From assembly GCA_015501585.1 (NCBI GenBank), contig JADNRY010000091.1:1-64000 (forward strand): DNA of 64,000 nucleotides, read 5' to 3'. Shown piece after piece: positions 11,640 through 24,000 of the stretch; position 1 is the first letter of the stretch, and the number at the start of each line of letters is the position of its first letter. The position numbers and the translations under genes are program-made. The notes beneath the pieces are model-generated. The model was not told the origin of the DNA, ran no database searches, and was given only the letters and a program-made list of their open reading frames with translations. This DNA is from Rhodocollybia butyracea (taxonomy: Eukaryota; Basidiomycota; Agaricomycetes; Agaricales; Omphalotaceae).

Positions 11640-14600
11640 AGCCACAGTATCACCCTCTCATTGGCGCTTTGGAACTTGCAAACCACCATGGGAGAAAAGA
11701 TGCTCGCCATCAGTGGAGGTAGCTAAAATAGAAAATAGATGGATAACAACCTGCAAGGATATAATAAAGAAACAAACCTGGAGCAGTGAGGAAATCCAAA
11801 CCCATGCGGGAAAAGGCACCACAAGGAGAAACAGGAGCACCAGGAGAATCCAAATGAGAAGCATGATACTTAATGGGATCACTGTCAGCATCAGTCACGC
11901 TATTGAGAAAAGCATTGACGACATCAGCAGCTTCAGTACGACCAAAACGATTGAGCTTTGAAAAGAGGCCAGTAAGAAGCTGAAATTAATTCAGTAATCA
12001 TAATAAATCTAGAGATAACAAACATACCGAAGAGTCATCAGGATCTTTAGCCAGAAGGTAAGATGGATCAATGGTGGGTTTGTAATGGAGTTCCCATTCT
12101 TCCCTGAGCATATCATGAGCAGTTTCAATCCAGTCAGGCTCCCAACTGGATTGTTTGAAGTACGCAAGCTTGTATTTTGGATGCATCACTACAAAAGGAG
12201 TGAATCACAAGAACAACCACATAAAAGGATATGTACTTATGCATATTCTGTACATTTTCGAATCATCAGTTTTGGCATAATACTTATTAATAACAGCGCG
12301 AGCTTTGGCGGCAGAGGCACAAATAATTATAGGATTAGTAGCATCCCCTAGCATATCTTTAAGTTGGTCATTGAGAATATTGATAAGGGGAATGGCATCA
12401 GCGACCAAAGGGGTGCGAAACTGCAACATCCATGCAGTGACTGTTTTGAAAACCTAACACAATGTGTAAGAGTGAAGAAATTTGGTTTAAGGAAGCCTTT
12501 GCACCAACGTCCATTCTAAAACAGACAACTTGTAAGAACCTATAGGCTTTCTGCCCTTGTTGTGCCTCAACTGGCCCAGTAAACAATCCAAAGCCGGACA
12601 AAGTTTGAGAGTGCGAGGAAGGACATCCACATATGTGTTCCACCGGGTATTGACAGGGTGAATCATAGGCTTTGAAGGGATATTGACATCATTACAAGCT
12701 TAAAACAGTTCAAGCTGTAGTGCATCAGAATTTCGAAATTTATTGCCAATTTTACAAAGCTGACAAGGAGTCACAAGTAAGTCCAGTGAAGGGACAAGTA
12801 GGACACACACCTTCCTTGTGCAGGAACACCCCACAATCTTGTCATTGGCAGTAAGAGCAGCGACCTCAGTAAGTTTGCAACTGAGTTGCTCAATCTCTTC
12901 CCAATCACCGTTGTTGCGCTCAATCATCTGATCCTCAACAACCTCATCCTCTTCTTTAATATTGTCATCATCAGACGACATGTCTCCATTGGTATCATCA
13001 TTGGGACGGCCGTCAGCTTTGATAGCTTTTTTAGAAGTATCAAACAACAAAAGGAACGCCTTGCAAACAAGATTAATGATGTGTCCAAAGCAATGAATCT
13101 GGTAGTCAGTCCCAACAGAAGCGGAAGCAGGAAGAAGATGGGGAAGCTCTTGGAGTAAGCTGTTGTTATTGGAGGCGTTGTCCATAGCCATGCCAAGGAC
13201 ATTGGTTGAACTAGGTCATATTCCTTCAAGACTTCAGCGACCTTCTGCGCTATTTATTCACCAGTATGCACCTTAGTAAGTCTGTAAAAGGACATAAAAA
13301 CAGTAGTTTGTCATCATATGGAAGGCCTACCAAATGCAGTCAAGCACAATGCTAAACATCTCATTGTCCTTGTTCAAATATGTGATAGCAACACCAAGAA
13401 CAGAAAGTACATTGGGTGATGACCAGCCATCAAACAATGCATGCTTATGACCAGGGACTGTAGCCAGAACTGATTTGACGTGGGCCTGGGCTATATCAAA
13501 GACTGCAATAATGTCCCAAGAAACAGTCTGACGACTAGGAAGATCAACATGAGTGTGTAGCAGCTCAACAATTTCAATGAAAGCTTCATCATCAATGATT
13601 TTCATCAGACAACTACTGCAAGAGCACCACTTGATGAGCAAAAGGCGCAACCTAGAGTCACTGTAGGTGGAGCCTGCCGCATAGGTGGTAACAGTGGTCT
13701 GAGTACCAGGAGCAAAGGCGCACACTTTGGAATGGGGTAAAATGTTACTGGTTGAATCATCGTGGTGGGCACAAGAAAGTACAATTCTAGGATTTCTATA
13801 AAGGAGTCCCCTGAGATCAAAAACACAGAAAATCCAAAGCTGCCTTTCAAAGGATACATCCTATGACGAATCCAATCCAAAGAAAGCAAAAACTCAAAGA
13901 ACAAATCCTATGAGAATGTGGGGGCAAATGAATCCGGCCCATGACAAGGAAAAAAACTGAAACTGACTATTTGCAGTGGAACAGGTAGTGAACATTTACT
14001 GGGTCACTCGCATCAATCACTGGCGGCATTGTACAGTGAGGATAGGCTTCAGAAACCCAGCCAACCATCTGAATCTCTAAGAAAGGGAATGGATTTGACA
14101 CTGAAATAATAAATTTGAAACATACTCAATATGTCTTCATCCATAGAATCTGGAGGGAAACCCATCAGGAAAAGCCATTTTTGCCTAGGTGACCCCAGAG
14201 TGGCCTAAAGCAAACTAGGTGACCTATGAATCCTATGGCATCCTAGGAATTTGGGCTCGTCCCTTGCCAGTCAAGGCTCTTGAGGATTCCCCAGGTATCC
14301 TAGGGTATCCTAGGAAGCCCCAGGGAAACTCCAGGACAACTTTGGGAACACCTGGGCAGACCTGGGCAGACCTAGGCTTGCCTAGGATACCCTAGGGAAT
14401 CCTCAAGAGCCTTGGCTGGCAAGGACGAGCCCAAATTCCTAGGATGCCATAGGATTCATAGGTCACCTAGTTTTCTTTAGGCCACCCTGGGGTCACCTAG
14501 GCAAAAAAGGCTTTTCCTGATGCCGCCTTTGAAATATATCGCTTTATAACTAGTGGAACCATGTTTCAAACATTTGGCATGGGATGGAGTGATAGGCTGA

Positions 14601-14803
14601 TCACTATCACTGTTGTCTGCATTCATCAATATTGTCAGACAACACCTCTTGCTTAAAATTGAACTTGCCGGATTAGTATTCAACAGGGTTGTTGCAGAGG
14701 ATCTTGGTGCTGGAGAAGATGTTGCTGAAGGGGTCACTGCCGCCTTCCTGCGAGAATTGTTCGTCAGGGTGCATTGCATGTTCTGTGTTCTCCTGCCGCC
14801 CAT
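11640..14803 (-). pseudogene. hAT-superfamily transposase, decayed
   Basis: Minus-strand fragments in order resemble a fungal hAT transposase, an RNase-H-fold enzyme that excises and inserts DNA. Visible pieces are LFDGWSSPNVLSVLGVAITY (about 13440-13380, first catalytic Asp region), MAMDNASNNNSLLQELPHLL and YQIHCFGHIINLVCKA (13190-13050), then HPKYKLAYFK (about 12180). The C-terminal dimerisation block is RMGLDFLTAPG, spliced to ATSTDGEHLFSHGGLQV (about 11800-11660) across a GTTTGT..TTTTAG intron. Pieces are in different frames; some breaks are probably introns and others true frameshifts, and a stop follows VPKRQ. The N-terminal part beyond 14523 is separated by a 360-bp inverted repeat. 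I could not identify its terminal repeats. Confidence 0.72.
14163..14522. repeat. 360-bp inverted repeat (foldback MITE) inside the hAT relic
   Basis: Two arms of about 150 bp with outer ends CATCAGGAAAAGCC and GGCTTTTCCTGATG, and many CCTAGG palindromes. It interrupts the hAT transposase reading frame. A separate target duplication cannot be distinguished from the palindromic ends. Confidence 0.7.
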
Positions 14804-15005
14804 TATGAAGAGGGAAAAAGGATGGGGAAAAAAGAGGACAAGAGATGCACCTTAAGTACCAGAAACCCATTCAAATAATCCTTGCTGTCATATCCTGCGG
14901 CCTCGTAATATATCGGGGCCATGATATTGCAGTGAAGTTGATGAAAGAGTTAAGAATTGTAAGATATCACCACAGAAATTTGGGAAAAGATTGAGTGATG
15001 TCAAT

Positions 15006-15230
15006 GAGCCTCCGTACATGGAAGATTCCAGCTACGAGACAAAGGGCCAAAGCCCATTGTCAACGAGTGAAGTGAGGCCAAAGCCCAACTCCATGCTCAA
15101 AGTTGTTGATGTTCATGCGTTGATGACAGTGAGCCTCCGTACATGGAAGATTCCAAGTACAAGACAAAGGGCCAAAGCCCATTGTCAACGAGTGAAGTGG
15201 GGCCAAAGCCCTACTTCATGCTCACCGCCA
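15006..15230. repeat. Tandem direct repeat, 125-bp period, about 1.8 copies
   Basis: The sequence GAGCCTCCGTACATGGAAG starts at 15006 and again at 15131. The matching runs on through CAAAGGGCCAAAGCCCATTG in both copies with a few substitutions. No gene overlaps it convincingly. Confidence 0.75.
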
Positions 15231-15524
15231 TCGTCAAAGACAATGATGGGAGGTTGCCCTGCGAGAGTGGTGGTAGTCGACTTGAAAGAATGCTAAGTTG
15301 TAAGCACCCTAAATGCCTGAATTTCCCAAAGTCACGCCCCCAGCGCTGCAAAGTGCCAAGGCAGCAAAGCCGGCAAGTCGGCAAGTCACAGGTAACTTGG
15401 ACTTGTTTGTACTCGGCGCTTAACATCTTCAACTTTGACTCTTACCATCAGCCAGTAAATTTAAATCTCCCTGTGAATTGTTTGTCTCCTGAAAAATTTT
15501 GGCTCCTTGCAAGTAGTCAAAAAT

Positions 15525-15661
15525 TTTTATAAGTCCTACCTGTGACCCGTACGGGTCCGTGAGAAACGGATACCGGGATCTGCAGGTCGACATACCTGCG
15601 GGTATTCTCACGCTTATACCTGTGAGTACTTGCCGGCCACCCGGACTCATGGACATCTTTA
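15525..15661. mobile_element. Right-end fragment of the TAAAGATGTCCA hAT-like MITE family
   Basis: Ends in GGACTCATGGACATCTTTA, identical to the right terminus of the MITE at 5628-6327, and shares its internal CTGCAGGT and CGGATACC motifs. No matching left terminus was found, so this is a truncated copy. It abuts the Gypsy relic that follows. Confidence 0.65.
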
Positions 15662-15707
15662 TTCACTTGTTGGAAAGCTATTTTGTATTCCGCTTCCCAA
15701 GTCTATT

Positions 15708-16378
15708 TTACTCCTTTTTTAAGCAAGTTGCATAAAACAGTATATAGGAACTGAGATATACTGCCATGCCTAAAAACATTTGCAAGTTGTGTACTGATTT
15801 TGGGCATTCTAGTTCCAAGATAGCCGCCACTTTCTCTGTGTGTGTCAACAGACCAAGTCTCAATACTCTTTGTCCCAGTAAAAGAATCGAGGAGAACCTG
15901 ACAAAGCAGTTTTTTGGCAAGAGTGGCAACCCAGCGGCTGATATCGCCTTGAATACCCTGTTGAGGTGTATTAGATGGTCCTCCCGGGACTTTGAAAATA
16001 CTACTATGTTGTCTATAGTATGGACTAACATGAAGATCCATAAGAAGGCAGCCAACACTGCCTGCATGATGCATTGAAAGACTGAAGGGCCATTCTGTAG
16101 TCCAAAGGGCATCCTTTTAAATTGAAACAACCCTAGATGACAACAGAATGCTGTCTTTTCCTTAGCTTCTTTGGCCATTTCAAGCTGGGTGTATAGTCAA
16201 GGTATTGAGCTTCCTATAATCTACTGCAAATGTTGGTTTCCCTTTTTGGAAGACAAGGACTACTGGGGAGCCCCATGGACTGGATGATGGCTCTATCATG
16301 TCTGCTTTGAGCCACACCTGAACTTGCTTGTCAATCACTTCTCTTTTCATCAGAGAGGCCAAGTACATTGGGAGTGAG
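15708..16378 (-). pseudogene. Gypsy reverse transcriptase fragments
   Basis: Two adjoining minus-strand frames encode RT. The first (16368-16180) has KADMIEPSSSPWGSPVVLV and FAVDYRKLN. The second (16178-15708) has FQFKRMPFGLQNGPSVFQ and TIDNIVVFSKS. The family YxDD box is degenerate: the region reads HTIDNIVVFS, so the second catalytic Asp is lost. The frames are offset near 16179. RNase H and integrase are absent. Confidence 0.78.
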
Positions 16379-16630
16379 ATGAGTTGGGACCCTTCTTTCA
16401 GGTTAAGCGGAACTCTAGCTGGGTAGTTCCCCAGTTGTCCATCTACTCCAAAAGCCTTCCAATTCCTAACTAATACTTCTTCCAGTCAAGGACAGATTGA
16501 TTCAGGAATGTCTGGGCCCATGTTAATGAGTGAAGGAATATTGTGTTGCTGAAAACGGTCCAGAATCGTTGTGTAGTGCCGCCGTTTTAAGTCCAGATGG
16601 CCTGTTGTCCACTTCTCCACTACATTCTGT

Positions 16631-17090
16631 ATGGCCTTTTAAAAGAGTCATGATAGGTGTTGTGGGGGCCTTTGAAAAGGCCAGCAATGGCACTTTGACC
16701 ACCCCAAATATGGAAGTTACAAAAGGCTTATTAAGCACTGTTTTGGGCAACCCCTAACATTAGAGAGCTGTCCAAAACAGTGCCAAAAACTGGCAAGTTA
16801 GGGGTTAGGTTGAGAATATTTTCTTGTTTTAAGGTTATGTTTTAGTTAGGGCTTTGGTTCCGGGTGAATGGCTAGGGTTAGGGCTAGGCAGACAGTGCCA
16901 ATAGGTAGAGGTGACTGATAGGGGGCAAGGGAGGTGTCAGTTTTTCATCAAAATGCCTTGTTCTCGAGATATAGAGCATTTATGATTCTCCCTATGAGGA
17001 GCAGGGCTTCTTAATTGGGGAGGTCAAAATGCCATTGCTGGCCTTTTCAAAGGCTCCCACGACACCCATCGGCTGCCTTTTAAAAGGCTT
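16631..17090. mobile_element. Hairpin-rich MITE of about 460 bp in the Gypsy relic
   Basis: Inverted arms share GCCTTTTAAAAG at the outer ends and CCTTTGAAAAGGCCAGCAATGG internally (about 16640-16720 versus 17010-17085). An inner palindrome (CACTGTTTTGG/CCAAAACAGTG, about 16735-16785) and an AACCCCTAAC/GTTAGGGGTT pair lie inside. The exact ends and target duplication could not be fixed. Confidence 0.55.
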
Positions 17091-17477
17091 TACTGAATCA
17101 GCTGACTTCTCCTTCTTTGTTGGCCGGGTGTCATAGGAGAATCTGTTTGCCAGATCTTGAGCTCAGAGAGTGCCTTTGATCTGGGCTCTTATCAAGTCAA
17201 TGGATGTGGCATAATGATCCAATTCTTTGAGGACAGTCAGGTTATCTAACAAAGTTGGATCCAACAGGTGACCCAGTACCTCCCCTTCCGTATTAGCCAT
17301 GGTTGAGGGGAGGGGTTTGTGACCAGAATGTATGGGTCAAGCAAATTGATCCAATTGAGGGGTGATGCGAGGATGGACGGCTACAACTTCAGCAGGTGAA
17401 TTGTTTATCTTGCCATTTCTCAACTTCCTTCCTTTTGCCGCTTTGGATCTGGGTATGTTAGACGCAGTGAATGCTCT

Positions 17478-17904
17478 TCAAACTTTGAATCTGATATTAG
17501 AGTCGCGAGATGTAGATGCTGGTATAACTCTATCAGATCCGGCCATTCGCACCTCGCAAGATCCTGAATTGTGCCGATTGACTTGTAGTTCATATGCTGT
17601 CTGGAAGTCCTTGCCTAGCAATAAAGGGACCTTCATGTTATGGATCACATATGCCTCTGTGTCAAACTGGATTATTGTGCCATTGTTTGACTCTACATAC
17701 ATAGGGAATACCATGTATCCCATGGCCTTAGCCTTCCCCATGAGATGATATAGAGACATTCTGAGGCCTTGTTTTGGAGTGCAGAGTTCGGATACTAGCC
17801 TCCAATACTCTTCCAATATCAGTGTAATGTCGGCTCCTGAACCCAATCTCACATTTATGGGTTCTTCATATGGGGAGTTAACTCTGGCTTTGATATGAAG
17901 AGCG
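17478..17904 (-). pseudogene. Gypsy aspartic protease with altered active site
   Basis: The frame carries the protease of a mushroom Gypsy element. The active-site segment reads MRLGSGADITLI, where the family has Asp-Ser-Gly, so the catalytic Asp appears replaced by Gly (codon ggt at 17841-17843). The flap/C-terminal part is recognisable as KVPLLLGKDFQTAYELQV. Upstream of the first Met the frame reads back through HIKARVNSPYEEPIN to the transposon boundary at 17905. With the catalytic residue lost and the 5' part cut off, this copy cannot be active. The Asp-to-Gly call compares with family motifs from memory. Confidence 0.7.
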
Positions 17905-19451
17905 CAGTTCAGTCACCCAATATTTCCTTCTACTTAGATGACAATTTTGTTACATCAACCTGACTAATTTGAAGCAGAATCCTGGGCATGTCCTGGGATG
18001 ATTTTTTTAGATGCTCTGGGATGGGTTGGGACACACCAGACAGGGCAGAACATGACCTTTTGGGGTAGAATGTGAGCTGAAAGGGCAGGTGATGACCTAT
18101 GGGAGTTGGAGAGTCCCCAGGGAGAGATTAGGACACAACATTATGGGGATTGAGATGACTCAGGGCATACAATAGTGGTGAGTGATTTTGGACAAATCAA
18201 ACTTGAATGAAATACATGTAACCATTCAGATATTTGAAACTGGAGAAATGGAAAAGGACAAAATACTATAGAATAACAACTCAAAGTTGGTGGAAAAATA
18301 TGAGGATATGTGAGGTATTTAGGCAAGACAAAGTCACAGCTACCTGTGCTAGGTTGTTACCTAGATGAACAAGATCAGGCCCAGTTAGAGACAATCTGCT
18401 TGACTTATCTGATGTATTTGAACCTGATCTAGGTCATGACCTGAATGACTTAGGCTATGATTTACTTGTCCTAGGTCATGACCTGGGTGACCTGGATCAT
18501 GACCAAGGATATTTTGAAAATTACTAAATTAGGGAATTTTATTTCAATGAGGTCAAAGCTGTTTTTATTTCTTAATTAGGCAATTTCAAAATTTTTGCAG
18601 TGGATGAGGTCAAAGCTGTTTTCACTACCTAATTGGGAAATGTCAAAACTGAACACACAAACTGTTTACACTCTTTCCCTAAGGACAATAACTTGTATTG
18701 GATATCCAGATCTCTTCTCTATACACAGAATAGGTTTCTCACCACAAATAAAGCCAATCCTGTGGTGGGAAGGGGTTGGATTGCAAAATATTTTTTGGAT
18801 GACCTTTGATTGTAGTGGATGGGGTCAAAGCTGTATGCCCATAAAAGGAAATCAATGAAAAGTGTTGAGTCTAAAGATTGCTTGATATAACATGCAGATT
18901 GACATGGATAAGGCTGATCCTTTTCATCCCCTGATGCCCTAATATGTTCTATACACTTTCTGAGTGTCAGATATATTTTGATGTCCCCTGGGAGATCAGT
19001 CTTTATTAATCTTTAAACTTTCCCATCAAAAAACCCTTATTTTTTTTCGAAATTAGAGGATAAGTATCAGGGTAGCCAGGGCAGGGTGGGCCACAGGCTT
19101 CTAGGACATTGTACCCTGGTATGATAGGTACATTCAGACGACTCAGGAGTAGCTTATACTGTGCTGCTGCAAGAAATTTGTCACTTCTTAATTAGGCAAT
19201 GAAAACAGCTTTGACCTCATCCACTGCAAAAATTTTGAAATTGCCTAATTAAGAAATAAAAGTCTATTGAAATAAAATTGCCTAATATAGTAATTTATAC
19301 AAATTTCCAAATGTATCTAACTCTATTAAAAAACATAAAACCGGTTATTACTATTTCAAATAATAATGGGTTTTCAAAAAAAATCTTTTTAAAATGAGAG
19401 GTCATCTTGTCAATGACGTAAGAGGCTACGCGTTGTCTTGTACCACCACCA

Positions 19452-20530
19452 ATGGGGAATCGCCGCATCCCAGATGCATCAAAACATATTGCTCTTAAAC
19501 TCTGGGACCGAGATCCTGCTCAGCCGCTATCCTTTGATGAAATCCTGGATATATGTGATATGTTGAAGAAGACATTGTATCGAGCTCAACGGCGCCATCT
19601 TCTTACTGGAAACGTTGCCAGAGCCAAAGCCATTGGACGAGGCAGGCCCAGATTACTTCAGGAGGTTGACAATTCTTATATGCTAAGCCTGGCACGCCAC
19701 AAACCAACAATGTTTCTCGATGAATATAGAAAATGTCTTCTTGAATACCGTTTTATCCCTGCAGCACTTTCAACACTTCACTATGCATTCAAAAGAGCTG
19801 GGCTCAGTGTCAAGCGCGTCCAGAAGCTTGCTCGAGAGCGTAGCCCTCAGAAACGCGCTGATTTCATTCGTTGAATTGGACAATATCCTCCACATTATCT
19901 GGTGTCAGTTGATGAAGTTTCGAAGGATGATCGCACTTATATGAGGCTTTGGGGCAGGGCACCAAAGGGAGAGAGAGTTGAAGTACATGCACCATTTGTT
20001 TGAGGCCATTGGCTGTCTATGTTAGCTGCTCTGGCTTTGGACGAGGGCATTATTGCTTCTACTGTTGTTGAGGGTTCGTTCAATCATGATCTCTTCCTAA
20101 AGTTCCTTCATGAGGATCTGGTGGGTAATTTCCTTGCTCCAGCTCAACGATTCATTGACTTTCTATACAGCTACCAACCATGAATCCATATCCAGCACCA
20201 CAAAGCGTAATCCTTATTGACAATGCTCGGATACATCATTCACAGGAAGTCTATGATATCGTTGAGGAATTTGGTATGTTTCCCTTGAGTTTTTTTACTC
20301 AGCCAATACTCACTTCATTTATACAGGATGTCGTATCGAATACCTCTCCCCATACTCCCCTGACTTCCAGCCTATTGAGCTTGCATTTTCTGCCATCAAA
20401 GCTCATCTTCGACGTGAGGGGATAGCTTCTTTTTACAGATGATGAGAAGTATTATGAGTTATATCGAGCATGTCGGGTCATCTCACCTGAAATGACTTGG
20501 GGTTTCTGGAGACATTGTGGATATCTGTAG
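19452..20530 (+). pseudogene. Tc1/IS630-like DDE transposase, decayed
   Basis: Residues 1-140 include an N-terminal helix-turn-helix region with a GRGRPRLLQEVD hinge. The DDE core follows after an in-frame TGA (19872-19874): YLVSVDEVSKDDRTYMRLWG (first Asp), VILIDNARIHHS (second Asp), and, after an intron at 20274-20326 (GTATGT..ATACAG), YSPDFQPIELAFSAIK (final Glu, spacing near DD34E). Further lesions are a TGA at about 20000 and a one-base frameshift near 20435, after which DDEKYYELYRACRVISPEM reads to the natural stop. It would have cut and pasted a TA-targeting element, but terminal repeats of its own were not found. It could be a nested element or cargo. Confidence 0.75.
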
Positions 20531-20589
20531 CTTATGCATACAAAAATGTTGTGTTATTTACAAGGAGTACAAAGTGCAAGTTAGTTCAA

Positions 20590-20725
20590 TACTGTAATAT
20601 TATGACAACAATCTTGATAACAGTAGCATGATAATGGGAGAGTGGTAACATTAGTGCAATGACAACAGAGTGATAACAATAGAGCAATAACAATAAACCA
20701 TGCAACGGCAAGTGATAACAATAAG
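20590..20725. repeat. Degenerate short tandem array (GATAACAATAG-like)
   Basis: Repeated variants of GATAACAAT, GTGCAATGACAAC and GAGCAATAACAAT occur about every 10-25 bp between the Tc1-like pseudogene and the next gene, ending in an A-rich run at about 20735. No gene is present in this spacer. Confidence 0.55.
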
Positions 20726-20756
20726 TGCACGACCAAAAAAAAAAAGAAAAACCAGT

Positions 20757-21087
20757 TCAATCATTCATCCACCTGTCCACGGCATCCTGCACATCTCCTC
20801 GTTCACCAAGATCCAGCTTTGCCACATTCATCAGCTCAGATTCCAAAAATATAACGAAGCCCATGAGGACCGCTAACTTTGACCTGTGCAAGCTTCTCCT
20901 GGATGTCAGTGGAAAGGCTGTATTTGAAACAAAATTCATCAAGAGTTATCTTGGGGCGAGGAGGAGGTTGTTGCGCTGTGTTGGGATTTGTGGCAAGATT
21001 CTGGAGAGGTTGTCGTTGTAGAAGATCAGGAAGGCCAGCGAGATTAATGGTAAACGCGTAATTTATCCAATAAATCCACGATGTCAA
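20757..21087 (-). pseudogene. SAM-like domain fragment found with mushroom mobile elements
   Basis: The minus-strand frame reads a Pro/Gln-rich start, then ITLDEFCFKYSLSTDIQEKL and KVSGPHGLRYIF. A one-base shift near 20860 leads to LESELMNVAKLDLGERGDVQ and the stop. The pattern resembles small SAM-like modules at the C-termini of mushroom transposon proteins. No ATG opens the frame; it begins within the start region of the DUF6589 gene on the other strand, so it may be the last exon of something larger or a decayed remnant. Confidence 0.45.
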
Positions 21088-24000
21088 CCAAATATCACCA
21101 TAATAAGACCGGAAAGCTCAAACCACGTCGAAAATGGCTCGCAGCTGCTGATGCGAGTCCTGTTATCTTACAACCAATTTCTGACGCGTCCAAATACTCC
21201 ATATCACCAGCATCGCGTCGTTATCAGCCATATTCATCTTCTAGGGTACAAAGCGACTCTAGCGACGTCCTAATTCAGCCTCAAAACTTTTCTTCCATCT
21301 CGGGTTCTAGGCAAAACAAACGGCCTTCACTCAGTATCACTATTCCCCAAGTACCAACCTATAGCTCCTCTCCAGAAACACCAGCAACTCTTGTAGACCC
21401 TCCTACTAGCCCCAGATTCGCATTTCCTCTTGCCAGTCCTTTTATCACACCCTCTATTTCCCAGTCCACTGCATATCATCCACAACATCTGTTTTCCTCT
21501 GCTTTTGTGATTCCTTGCGTTGAAGGATGGAGACATCGGTCTAAGAAGCTCTCAGCTGAGGAAATACTCAAAGAGGGTCTGGATAACGTGGCCAAAACAC
21601 TTGTTCAGATTTTGTCAACTTTTGGTAGTGTTGGCGACTTTTTGATGTTGTTATTCTGGAGCAGAGAGAAGAAGAAAGATCTTGATCATCGACAGATAGG
21701 TCACCAAAAAGTCGTTGCTAGACTTCTTTCTGGCCGGAACAAAGTTAAGGTTGCTCATATTATTGATGCTATATACAACCATCGTGATGCTCAACCTTCA
21801 TGGCGCTCTCCTCGGGTGGAAGAACAAAAGCTTGCCTTCTCCCTCACTAAAGATCCGACTTCTATTGGTTTTGCACGTCCTGCATTGAAGGCATGGGCAG
21901 CTCAAATCTGCGCTGCTGAGGCCCATCGTGACATGAAGATTTTCATCCGACATGATCCTGACCATCCCGAGTATGCTCCCGCTGTTCTATCGCTGAAGGA
22001 CATTTCCTGGTCTGAGGTGATGGACTACAGCCCTGAATGAGTTGTTGACACTCTTCGCAAGCATACCGTCTTTCTCTTCAACTTCTTCAAGCACATATTG
22101 GTTCCCCATAAAGACGGAAAACCAGTTGAACGCATTCGGAGACCGCGTGAGATGTGTATCATTGCTTCCCTCACTCCTTTAATCAATGGCCACAACATGC
22201 GCATCAACGGGTACTTCTCTTTGGCATTCGGAATCCATTTGTTTAGCTGTCAAGCCCATACAGATCTCAAGCATCTCGCCCCTCAGATCGGACTTGCTGT
22301 TCATGATGCAACCATCCGTCGTGCCATCAAAGCAATGACCGAAAAAGCTAGAGTTGAGATGAAGAGAATTGCCATTGAAGCTGCGGCCAATGGTGATGTT
22401 GTTCAGGGTCTTGGTATAGACAATATTCAGCGACATGCACAGGTATACGAGGGTGGAGCTTTACGACAAAGCGTCATGAAAACAGGGACGTACGGTTGTG
22501 AAATTCAGTTTCAAGGTGTCCCTCCTGGTGCTTGGGACCTCAACGACTATCTGACGCGTGTTATTGCCAACAAGCGCTCGGAAATGACAGTGGATTCTCT
22601 ATGGAGAGATATTGACTGGAACCACTATAACGAGAGCATGGTTCTATACTGCATTAAAATGCTTGCCGAAGAAATCCATGTTCTCTCATCTCATGTCAAA
22701 ACTGTCACTGATCGTTTCCATTCCGAGCCTATGGCTATCCATCGACTCCCTGATGACTTTCGAACATCTATACAACCGCTTGGAAGTAACGCTGAAAATG
22801 AGCCTGAGACGCAAGGGATGAAACGAGCTATTGATGACTTCAATAGTCAAATTGGATATCCTCACAATGCGGCAGAAACACTACTTGAATGGGTTGGAGG
22901 GGACGGTGGTACTCATGACTCCATTGTCCCACTGCACTTTCTAATAGAGAGACACTTCAAAATAAGATCTTGACGCCTGAAGGATGGCATGTCCGGAGCA
23001 CTGGCATTAATGCCATCTCTGAAAACCACTTTGGGCCAGCAAATAGTTCCGATCCATCTTCACTCTCCATGCTTTTCCATGCTATCGGGTTGAAAAGGCC
23101 GCCGAATCTTAAAAAAGTTGATTTCTATCCTACAACAAAAGGATGTAAAGTTGTATGGACGTCGATGATTCTTGACTGCTGGCGGTGAGTGATTTCATAT
23201 ATGTATTCCATGAATACAAACTAGTAACCTGTTTATAGAATTATACTCAACACGGATGACTTAGAACTCTACTTCAACAATCTTGCTACCAAGGCTGGCC
23301 TTCCTACCTTTGATTTCCTATTCTCAACTGCCCAAACTCTCATTTGGCAATATGTCTGCTCTGCTGCTTACCACCGAGTACTGTCTCTAGAGGCTCAGGA
23401 TGGAGTGAGGAACTCAACACTCAAGGTAAAAAAGGTAGTGTATGCATGGCTCCTTCCTGTATGCCATCTAGCGAACAGGCTGAGCAGGTTGAATCGGAGA
23501 AGGCTTTTCAAGACCCCGAGGATTTTGATGGTGATTGTACTCTCGCAAACTCAATACATTCAAAATGCATTTTGGTTCATGGCTCTTATTAGAGCATGCT
23601 ATCAAGGCTGGTGATGTAGGACGGGTAATGCAGCTTTTGAAGGTATGTGTCGCACGTATGATAACTAGATATAAATAACATTCAACTCAGATTTGGATTT
23701 TCATGTTTGCTGGCTCGAAACACCCAAAATACATGACATATCTTCTGGAGCTTCATTGTCTGCTCACATACGAGTCCTCAGATGCCCTTCGAATCGCAAT
23801 CCTGAACAATTACCTTGTTAAATTTGGACTGGAAGCTCAAGAACGTGACCTAATGATTGAACACCATATATTCAAGCTAGAAGATATGGTTTCAAGAGCT
23901 GGTGGCGAATTCAATGGACCTTTCTATAGGGATATCATTGCACCTAATGTTGACAATATGACACGCCTCAACAGATCATTAATGCTCGCTTTTGAACTGG

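Larger units (their letters stand above)
15662..17904 (-). mobile_element. Decayed Ty3/Gypsy element, protease and RT parts
   Basis: On the minus strand a protease fragment (17904-17478) precedes a spacer (about 17480-17090) and RT fragments (16378-15708). A hairpin-rich MITE sits between them. It is truncated before integrase, and a CAGTTCAG terminus of the 9.66-kb element cuts it at 17905. It is a different family from the copy at 3401-7130, judging by the protease sequence. Confidence 0.75.

Noticed and set aside
16800..16890. TTAGGG-like motifs suggesting an interstitial telomere
   Set aside because: Only a few imperfect, widely spaced copies inside a hairpin-rich MITE; no tandem array.
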